Shown piece by piece: positions 1 through 5,301 of a stretch of 14,085 nt of DNA (positions are counted from its first letter, which is position 1; each line of letters starts with the position of its first letter). Source of the DNA: Planctomycetota bacterium. Its GTDB lineage: Bacteria > Planctomycetota > Phycisphaerae > WQYP01. The position numbers and the translations under genes were made by a program. The stretch lies in the NCBI GenBank assembly GCA_021852225.1, contig JAJZOA010000286.1, positions 1 through 14,085 of the forward strand, read 5' to 3'. The notes beneath the pieces were generated by a model. It was not told where the DNA came from. It was given only the letters and a program-made list of their open reading frames with translations, and did not search any database.

Positions 1-191
1 AATACCCGGTGGCTCCGCCGCTCAATGTCGACTGATCGCTCAATCAACCACAGGCAGCAAAAAAGCCAAATTGCCCAAGAAACAGCGACGGCGGCCACCC
101 TATGCCTGGGAAATATCCAAGCAATTAATATTATCACCGGCGGTCCCGCCAGCAAGCCCATGAATGTCACGACCTGGTTATCCATAATCAT
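1..191 (-). CDS. Partial two-helix membrane protein, candidate immunity protein of RHS tip 2
   Basis: This reading frame has no stop between its start and the left edge of the window, so its 3' end is missing. It begins MIMDNQVVTFMGLL. About 63 residues are visible, with two hydrophobic stretches at roughly residues 9-27 and 31-49 (TFMGLLAGPPVIILIAWIF and VAAVAVSWAIWLFCCLWLI), a short PRHR turn between them, and a charged tail (ERSVDIERRSHRV). The ATG at 191-189 overlaps the TGA stop of the RHS gene as ATGA. A second in-frame ATG lies at 185-183, eight bases after a GGCGGGG stretch, and may be the real start. Small membrane proteins translationally coupled to a polymorphic toxin are often its immunity protein, so that role is inferred from position. 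I do not recognise the family. Confidence 0.6.
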   Translation of the reverse strand, partial: MIMDNQVVTFMGLLAGPPVIILIAWIFPRHRVAAVAVSWAIWLFCCLWLIERSVDIERRSHRV

Positions 192-1075
192 CGCCCCGCC
201 AGCCCGCCGGCCAGCTTTGCGCCGGCGCTTCCCGATTGGACTCGCTGGTAATACAAATAAAGGTGTGGGTGCGGCCCCGGCCCCATTTCCATGGCGACCC
301 CGAAGTATATAACGTTAATTGCCCACTCGGCGCAATTGCTGAGGCCTGCATTGTAGTAGGGCGGACTCGCCTTCGCCGCTGCAGCCAATTTTGCAATCTC
401 GGCAGCTGCTTTTTTCACGTCAACCTCGCAGTCATCCACGTAAACTGCATATTTCCGCAAGAAGTAATCGCCATGTAATGTAAGGGCGTTGGCGTAACCA
501 ATCGGCAAGAGGGAATAGGAGTCATTCGTGTGCACCACACCCGGCGTCAGCCAGAAGGTATCTTTGAATACCGCCCAAGTCGTCCCGCTCCCAACTACCG
601 GAAAAAATCCGTAATACACCCCGCCAACCTCGATAAAGGCATGCACAAACGTTGCCCGGGGAGATGCGGTGGCATAGGCCTTGTAGTAGTAGACTCCCGG
701 TATCTTAGCTTCCTTCAGCCCGCTCGGATCTACCATCCCCACCGGCCCGCTTCCAACAAACTGATACAAATTAATCCCGCCGTCATAGCCGATCGGATCA
801 CGTTGAATCCAACGGCCAAGGACGGCGTTGTATGTCCGATTCCGGACGTAATAAAGCTGCGATTCAGGATCAAGGCGATAGCCGCAATAGATTATTTCAT
901 TCTCACAGGAGGTATTGGAGGAATTGGATGTATCGCGCTGGCGACGGGCAGACAGGATGTCTGCGGTCCGGCGACCAGGAGATTTTCCCGCCTGCCAAGA
1001 CACATCGCGCCAGCGGCCGCGGCCTTGTGGCTTGGTGCCGTGGTGGTGAAAAAATTGCTTATCCAGCGCGACCAA
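188..1075 (-). CDS. Truncated RHS core tip with permuted papain-like (NlpC/P60 or PPPDE-like) C-terminal domain
   Basis: Residues 59-119 are a canonical RHS repeat-associated core (CGYRLDPESQLYYVRNRTYN, GRWIQRDPIGYDGGINLYQFV, ending MVDPSG). The variable C-terminus follows (120-295). It has a histidine in VHAFIEVGGVYYG (H145) and a cysteine in GLSNCAEWA (C248) after an Ala/Lys-rich helix. Histidine before cysteine is the order seen in circularly permuted NlpC/P60-type and PPPDE-type cysteine hydrolases, so a peptidase or amidase toxin is inferred. Full RHS proteins are well over 1000 residues; here the YD repeats are missing. Residues 1-58 look like translated interspersed repeat (TADILSARRQRD). 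The start is only a TTG with AAAGG six bases before it, and the sole other methionine upstream of the variable domain is M114. It may be a silent or orphan cassette. The TGA overlaps the next gene's ATG. Confidence 0.7.
   Translation of the reverse strand: MVALDKQFFHHHGTKPQGRGRWRDVSWQAGKSPGRRTADILSARRQRDTSNSSNTSCENEIIYCGYRLDPESQLYYVRNRTYNAVLGRWIQRDPIGYDGGINLYQFVGSGPVGMVDPSGLKEAKIPGVYYYKAYATASPRATFVHAFIEVGGVYYGFFPVVGSGTTWAVFKDTFWLTPGVVHTNDSYSLLPIGYANALTLHGDYFLRKYAVYVDDCEVDVKKAAAEIAKLAAAAKASPPYYNAGLSNCAEWAINVIYFGVAMEMGPGPHPHLYLYYQRVQSGSAGAKLAGGLAGR
764..900 (-). repeat. Direct repeat copy B of the RHS core
   Basis: These 137 bases align without gaps to 4186-4322. A hand count gives about 15 mismatches (about 89% identity). 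The segment encodes NEIIYCGYR through the GGINLY motif. Similarity drops sharply on both sides: downstream lie the different C-terminal domains, upstream unrelated sequence. It is a plausible site for homologous exchange of RHS tips. Confidence 0.8.
948..964. repeat. Palindromic interspersed repeat core (ADILSA type)
   Basis: GCAGACA GGA TGTCTGC is a perfect 7-base inverted repeat with a three-base loop. It reads TADILSA in the minus-strand frame. From memory, this peptide string recurs in unrelated predicted proteins of PVC bacteria, as expected for an intergenic palindromic repeat. It sits where RHS homology in copy B ends, suggesting an insertion or recombination junction. The nearby text giving FFHHHGTK on the minus strand may belong to a second such repeat. 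Confidence 0.5.
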
Positions 1076-1118
1076 GATAAACCTTTCGGTAATCGGACTT
1101 GCGCTATCATCCTGCGTT

Positions 1119-1142
1119 CAGGCGGCAAATGCAAACCGCCTG
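1119..1142. repeat. Perfect 7-bp inverted repeat between the split paralogue and RHS tip 2
   Basis: CAGGCGG and CCGCCTG flank a ten-base A-rich loop. There is no T-run on either side, so it is a poor intrinsic terminator. It could be another REP-like palindrome or an RNA hairpin between the two modules. The rest of 1076-1202 shows no convincing gene. Confidence 0.4.
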
Positions 1143-1202
1143 CCGCTGGATTGCACCTATCCGCAACATTTAGCAATAGCCCCCGTGCGCCCGTGCACCG
1201 GC

Positions 1203-1826
1203 TCATTTGTGGCCACCACTCTTTTTCAATTTGACCTGTGACCCCGGGTGCAATCGGCTCCACACACCCGCCCATTTTTCGAATCGCCGGCGCATGATTT
1301 TTATCTTCGCCTCGTCTGCCGGCGTCAGGGGATTTATCGCGGGGGCGGGTGTCTTTGCCGTCAGGTAAACCACCGTGAACCCCAGCTTCTTCAAGCCGTT
1401 GGCGGTCAGGTGGATCGGCATCGGGACGGCAAGCCGACCGGTCCTGACCGCCATGGAAAACGGTTTGTGCCCGTTTCTCCCCATTGGGTTCCCCAAATAA
1501 AGGCAGGTCAGGCGGGGCAGCCCCTCATTTCGCGCCCAGCGGCCAAATCGCAGCCGAACAAAGCAACCGCCGGGGCCGTGGGTCAAAATAACCCGATACG
1601 GGCGCCTCAGTGCGATTACGGAACCCCAGTGAATTCCCAGCGACAGTGGGTTGGGCGGAGACGAAAGGCTCGGAAGGATCGATAAGCGCCGTGGGGCGTT
1701 CCAGTCGTAAATCCACACCCTCGCCCGGCCCCCTAACCAGGCTGGCAGAGCCGCCTCGGTCCGCCGTTTGCTGCCAGCCGTTCCCACCGCAACCAGAACG
1801 GTTGACACAAGGTGGCTAGCGTACAC
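1203..1826 (-). pseudogene. C-terminal part of the second paralogue, separated by an in-frame amber codon
   Basis: This frame is the direct continuation of the 2264-1857 frame beyond its TAG (1859-1857), with no frame change. The first possible restart is a GTG at 1826 with no clear ribosome site. It matches the C-terminal half of the neighbouring 3325-2264 protein: RLRFGRW against RLIFSGW, HLTANGLKKLGF against HLRVSPFGLFRGL, RRRFEKWA (179-186) against RRRFLNWA, and the tails VKLKKSGG and VKRTKAGG. With the N-terminal part it spans 1062 bases, exactly the length of the neighbour. It is most simply a paralogue broken by one nonsense change. Independent translation from GTG or stop-codon readthrough are alternatives. 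No known family recognised. Confidence 0.5.
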
Positions 1827-1856
1827 CCCACAACATCTCGTGATGCCCTTAGAACC

Positions 1857-2264
1857 CTAGTAGCAAAGGGAATTTCGGCCCGCCAGTACGCTTGTAAGTT
1901 TCGTTCCATCCTCATATTGCGCCAGCGTTGCCCGGCCCGCGCTGACGCCCCGGTCATCTGGAATGGGAGCGTCCGTTTCCAAAACTGAGAAAGTAGGACC
2001 CGCAATGCCGGAAGCCTGTTGAGCCATCAGCCGGGCCTTCATTACCGTGAAACAGTTTGGAACGCCATCAATCAGTCGGATCAGCCGCGGCATCGGCACC
2101 GCAGGCATCATGGGCCGCGAAGCCGGAGCCTGGCCGAATGTGGATTGGAAGCAAAGAAGCCCGCTGAGGGTCGCCGCGAGAGCGGCCCCCGTCCAGCCAA
2201 ACTGTCGCCGCGGGTTGGCGCCGCACACCGGCCCCATGGCCGATTTTTGCATTCGGCTCTTCAT
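1857..2264 (-). CDS. Secreted protein, N-terminal part of the second paralogue (ends at amber)
   Basis: The 135-residue product begins with a charged segment and a hydrophobic stretch (about 24-40, GWTGAALAATLSGLL) ending FGQA, a probable signal peptide; the preceding RRQFGW loosely recalls a Tat motif. A strong ribosome site, GGAGGT at 2278-2273, lies eight bases before the ATG. The ATG shares one base with the TAA of the upstream gene (TAATG), so translation is probably coupled. The middle resembles the upstream neighbour: CFTVMKARL against SFDALLWARL, and YEDGTKLTSVL (DGTK 119-122) against TSDGSKFLSIL. The frame ends at TAG, and its homologous second half continues in frame from 1856 to 1203. 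The gene may therefore be broken, although this part still has good expression signals. Confidence 0.6.
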   Translation of the reverse strand: MKSRMQKSAMGPVCGANPRRQFGWTGAALAATLSGLLCFQSTFGQAPASRPMMPAVPMPRLIRLIDGVPNCFTVMKARLMAQQASGIAGPTFSVLETDAPIPDDRGVSAGRATLAQYEDGTKLTSVLAGRNSLCY

Positions 2265-3325
2265 TATTCGGCACCTCCGGCTTTCGTTCGCTTTACGGTC
2301 CGCACCGGCGCAATACCCTTGTAAATCCAGTCATCCAAAACGCTTGCCTCTTTCTGGCCAACCGCCCAGTTAAGAAACCGGCGGCGGCCGACAGCGGCAG
2401 GAGCCGAAATCCGACCTGTCGCCGATATGGAATCTCGGTATCGCGCCACGAATTTGGAGCGGCCGAGCCACCGGGTATTAGGGTTGGCTGCCTGAGTGGC
2501 CGAACTCTCGGCAAAATATGGCAGTCCGCGAAATAGGCCGAAAGGGGACACACGCAAATGGAGGCTGGTCTCCAAGTGGGGAAACGCTTCTCTGCAGTCT
2601 AAACCCGATATGGCCAGGGCCAGTTGGTTGGGCCGGCTTGGGATAGGCCAGCCTGAGAAAATAAGACGCGTGCTGCTTGGCTTCCGTGTCCTGATTGTCA
2701 GCACCTGATTGCGACCGTTGTAGGATATGTGGTGAGCTCGCCGTGCAGCCAATCGGAGCCAGAGAGGTGAAAAAGACACGAAAAAGACATGGCTGCCCGG
2801 CTTTTTAAGCACGCACATTCGGAACATTCTATGGGTTTGCGATGGCGCTACCCCGTAGAAGGTCTGGATGACGGGTGCCTTGGTCGCCACTTCCACCAAT
2901 GCACCCCTGCCGCGCGGATCGAACAGAATTGACAAAAATTTGCTGCCGTCAGATGTGCAATAACTGACCAAGCCATTATTGGCCAGCTGAACCATGCAAA
3001 ATTTGTTCGACCGACGGGCCGCCAGGGAAAGCAGGCGAACCGGAGGCGCGCCGCCATCCGGCCTGAGGCGTGCCCAAAGGAGCGCATCGAATGATCGCGA
3101 TGTATCCTTGCCGGGGTAGCTGAAATTCTCCGCCCCGGCCGTCGACCAAAGGTGTAATATGTCATTTAGCGCTGCCCTGGGTACCCTCACATCGGGGGAT
3201 CTGCGCTCATGGGCAACGGAGGCTTGGCATCCGCAAAACAGCGCAAGCAACGCAGCCCATGCGCCCATCGCTAATCGGCATGGGAGGGACGCCTTATCCT
3301 CCATAACTTTAATCCCCTCTGTCAT
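2264..3325 (-). CDS. Predicted lipoprotein, first of two tandem paralogues, coupled to RHS tip 1
   Basis: The 353-residue protein has a charged N-terminus and a hydrophobic core (about 20-30, MGAWAALLALF). This is followed by FCGC, which fits a loose lipobox with C33 as the lipidated residue. The rest is mixed beta-type sequence with a conserved-looking CTSDGSKFLSIL (DGSK 126-129), RLIFSGW and, near the end, RRRFLNWA (from 314) and VKRTKAGG. These landmarks recur in the next gene, so the two are diverged paralogues. Its ATG overlaps the TGA of RHS tip 1 as ATGA, and GGGGA lies five bases upstream of the ATG, within the last RHS codons. The coupling suggests a partner of the RHS tip, perhaps a periplasmic immunity or accessory protein, though it is large for immunity. 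The DG-containing strand faintly recalls LolA-like proteins; I could not establish a family. Confidence 0.7.
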   Translation of the reverse strand: MTEGIKVMEDKASLPCRLAMGAWAALLALFCGCQASVAHERRSPDVRVPRAALNDILHLWSTAGAENFSYPGKDTSRSFDALLWARLRPDGGAPPVRLLSLAARRSNKFCMVQLANNGLVSYCTSDGSKFLSILFDPRGRGALVEVATKAPVIQTFYGVAPSQTHRMFRMCVLKKPGSHVFFVSFSPLWLRLAARRAHHISYNGRNQVLTIRTRKPSSTRLIFSGWPIPSRPNQLALAISGLDCREAFPHLETSLHLRVSPFGLFRGLPYFAESSATQAANPNTRWLGRSKFVARYRDSISATGRISAPAAVGRRRFLNWAVGQKEASVLDDWIYKGIAPVRTVKRTKAGGAE

Positions 3326-4740
3326 TTAAATCCCCATCCGATTCCCCAAGTCGCGCCAGACCCCGTAAGGATTGAGCCGACAGGTCCGCTCGAGCTATTG
3401 GTCCAAGCCTTCATGTAAATATAGCCGTGTCCGTTGCCCCACTTCAGTTGGCCGCTCACGGCATTTCCCCCCGCAAACGAGCGGCAAATTTTTGCCGTTG
3501 CGGTTATTTGGCCCAGCGTAAAGCCGCCGGTCAGGCCGGCAAAGCCGCCCGGCTGCCCGCCGCCAATGGGAATTGTACCGCCCGCGATCCCGCCAATCGT
3601 GATCACTGTCCCGGGAATCGTGTAGTTCGCGGTCCATGATCCGATCGAGGAAAAGCTTCCGTTCGCCAAATCGCTTTCCTTGACGCTCACATTCGTCTTG
3701 ATGCCGCCGACGAGGGCCGTATATTGTTGGCTAAGGTAGGCGGACGCTCCGGCACTCATCCAATTTGCGCAGCCACCGAAGCCAAAGCCTCCGCCAGGCG
3801 GCGGTGTATTGGTAAGAGAAGCCGTTACACTTGGCGTCGTTCCCGACAGGCCCGGCGAGAGATCCACCGTGCCGGTCGTTTTGGAACCGCCGCTGTGGGT
3901 TATTGCGTAGGTACCCTTCAAGCTCAGGCTGTTTACGCTCATCAGCGAGGACGGAGCGGTGGGCGAAGCGCCCGACACAGAAAGTTCGATCGTCGCCGCC
4001 TTGTCTGAAAATATAAGATTTGCCATCACCGTCTGCTTAAGCTTTGTGATTGCCTCGGATGATTTCTTCAACTCTTTGTTCACCCGTTGCATTAAAAACT
4101 GGTAACTGAGCTGCGCCGACAGGCCGCTCGCCGCCGCCATCCCATTCGGATCGAATAACCCCACCGGTGAGGATTCGACATAACCATACAAATTAATCCC
4201 GCCGTTATACCCGATCGGATCACGCTGAATCCAACGGTCAAGTACCGGGTTGTAAGTCCGATTGCGGACGTAATAAAGCTGCGATTCAGAATCAAAGCGG
4301 TAGCCGCAGTAAATTATTTCGTTGGCACCGTAAGTCGATTGCACATCATCATCGGTGAACCAAACGCCATCCGGACCCGGGCCGGTGAAGATCAACGTAT
4401 TGCCGTAGGCGTCCGTGTCATACGCTTCTACGATACCGCCACCGGAATTGGTCAGCGCCACCGCGCGGTACAGCCAATCCTGCAACAAATAATACGCCCC
4501 GGCAGGCACTGATTGCGGCCCGGCGGCCACAAGCAGGTTAACTTGAATACATTCATCAATATACGCACCCCATACATATTGCCTGATCGGCGTATCCGTG
4601 CTGCCCCGGCGGCCGCACATAATACTCTCTGTCCTCTGTGATCTCTGTGGCTCGTCCGTTCCGCCAAACACATACGCATATTGCCCGCCCGGCCACTTGG
4701 GACCAATCGCGTTTTCTATGCTATCCGCATTCCTGACCAT
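3322..4740 (-). CDS. Truncated RHS core tip with glycine-rich unknown C-terminal domain
   Basis: The 472-residue product has RHS sequence from about residue 54 to 200: QYVWGAYIDE, YLLQDWLYRAVALTNSGGG, AYDTDAYGNTLIF, a GPDGVWFTDDDV hinge, then CGYRFDSESQLYYVRNRTYN and DRWIQRDPIGYNGGINLYGYV ending LFDPNG. Residues 201-472 are a different domain: an amphipathic helical start (QFLMQRVNKELKKSSEAITKLK), then Gly/Ser/Thr-rich beta-type sequence with GFGGCANWMSAGA in the middle. No catalytic motif is recognised. Residues 1-53 are not RHS-like and contain translated interspersed repeat (DEPQRSQRTESI), so the gene lacks its long N-terminal repeat body. The ATG at 4740 has only a weak upstream GGGG; an alternative ATG at 4620 follows AGAGGA. 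The stop overlaps the next start (ATGA). Confidence 0.75.
   Translation of the reverse strand: MVRNADSIENAIGPKWPGGQYAYVFGGTDEPQRSQRTESIMCGRRGSTDTPIRQYVWGAYIDECIQVNLLVAAGPQSVPAGAYYLLQDWLYRAVALTNSGGGIVEAYDTDAYGNTLIFTGPGPDGVWFTDDDVQSTYGANEIIYCGYRFDSESQLYYVRNRTYNPVLDRWIQRDPIGYNGGINLYGYVESSPVGLFDPNGMAAASGLSAQLSYQFLMQRVNKELKKSSEAITKLKQTVMANLIFSDKAATIELSVSGASPTAPSSLMSVNSLSLKGTYAITHSGGSKTTGTVDLSPGLSGTTPSVTASLTNTPPPGGGFGFGGCANWMSAGASAYLSQQYTALVGGIKTNVSVKESDLANGSFSSIGSWTANYTIPGTVITIGGIAGGTIPIGGGQPGGFAGLTGGFTLGQITATAKICRSFAGGNAVSGQLKWGNGHGYIYMKAWTNSSSGPVGSILTGSGATWGIGWGFK
4186..4322 (-). repeat. Direct repeat copy A of the RHS core
   Basis: This is the partner of 764-900, at about 89% identity over 137 ungapped bases by hand count. 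It encodes the conserved RHS core just before the variable C-terminus. The two copies lie in the same orientation about 3.4 kb apart, so recombination between them would remove both paralogues and swap the C-terminal domains. Confidence 0.8.
4625..4651. repeat. CACAGAG-type interspersed repeat inside the 5' end of RHS tip 1
   Basis: On the minus strand this reads CCACAGAGATCACAGAGG followed by ACAGAGAG. I recall such CACAGAG strings recurring in intergenic DNA of planctomycetes and some other phyla. Here the string is translated as part of RHS tip 1 (EPQRSQRTES), upstream of the first RHS motif. It marks a probable junction where the RHS body was lost or the tip was inserted. Confidence 0.45.
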
Positions 4741-5139
4741 TTTATGGCCCCGTTTGAACCAAAATCATCAAACCGCGAACCCGGCATACCCATTTGCAAT
4801 GTCCTGTTTATACCCCTCCAACATCCCCAATACAAGTAAAAAATGGAAATGCAGCATCCAGTATTCAAGTGAAGCGGTTCGTTCAGAGAATCCGCAGGCA
4901 TCCAGTTCATTGCGCCTGTCGCCCTTATCGCCGCCGCACACACCTGTTACTGATATCGAGGAACGCACCGGTTCGCCAAAACCGGAAGAACCGCACCCCG
5001 AACCGATAACCGGCGAAACATTGCGACGCACAGCGTCTGGCTGTTTGACAAGTGAATGCATTCTGCCATCGAGGCAGACTCAACCGCTGGTATAACTCGC
5101 GTCAACAAATCGGCCGTCTGGCCATACTGTTTTTCCCAT
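4741..5139. other. Divergent intergenic region between RHS tip 1 and the helicase
   Basis: No convincing gene was found. Frames here, such as the 97-residue minus frame 5061-4768, lack family motifs and good starts. A weak minus-strand promoter for RHS tip 1 is possible: TTGTAT at 4835-4830, a 17-base gap, TATAAA at 4812-4807. The -35 part matches poorly. A hairpin CCGGTT/AACCGG (4968-4985, six-base loop) has no T-run. Confidence 0.3.
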
Positions 5140-5168
5140 TTGGCATCTGGTGACGAAGTGTATATAAT
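5140..5168 (+). promoter_or_regulatory. Predicted sigma-70-type promoter of the DEAD-box helicase gene
   Basis: TTGGCA (5140-5145) and a perfect TATAAT (5163-5168) are separated by 17 bases. Transcription would start near 5175, leaving a leader of about 127 bases before the ATG at 5302. The leader holds a small CTCA/TGAG hairpin around 5200 and a T-run near 5240. Long leaders are known for some cold-inducible DEAD-box genes, so post-transcriptional control is possible but not shown. Confidence 0.6.
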
Positions 5169-5301
5169 AGTTCAAAAGGCCCGCCGGCGGTGAACCCCTC
5201 ATATTTATTGAGCACTATACGCTGGAAAACTTCGGAATTTGTTTTTTGTCGCTATTTGCATGCGGCTGATCCGGAGGCGCTGGCGTTATTGGAGAAATCA
5301 A

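Noticed and set aside
25..312. Plus-strand frame of 95 codons at the left edge
   Set aside because: It is antisense to the two-helix membrane frame and the end of RHS tip 2, has no motifs, and its composition is that of a shadow frame.
530..1234. Plus-strand frame of 234 codons
   Set aside because: It is antisense to the clearly recognisable RHS core on the minus strand and shows no domain of its own.
4625..4651. CACAGAG string as a CRISPR or tandem repeat
   Set aside because: Only one short cluster without regular repeats and spacers; it fits an interspersed repeat instead. No CRISPR array was seen anywhere.
1..4740. Transposon or prophage origin of the RHS region
   Set aside because: No transposase, integrase, phage structural gene, terminal inverted repeats or target duplication could be identified in the visible sequence.
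4768..5061. Minus-strand frame of 97 codons upstream of RHS tip 1
   Set aside because: No RHS or other motif, no good ribosome site, and it overlaps plus-strand frames of equal quality; treated as non-coding.
5239..5301. Upstream extension of the helicase start
   Set aside because: The extra 21 residues (MFFVAICMRLIRRRW and on) are atypical for RhlE proteins, while the ATG at 5302 has GGAG at seven bases and the usual MSFxSxGL beginning.
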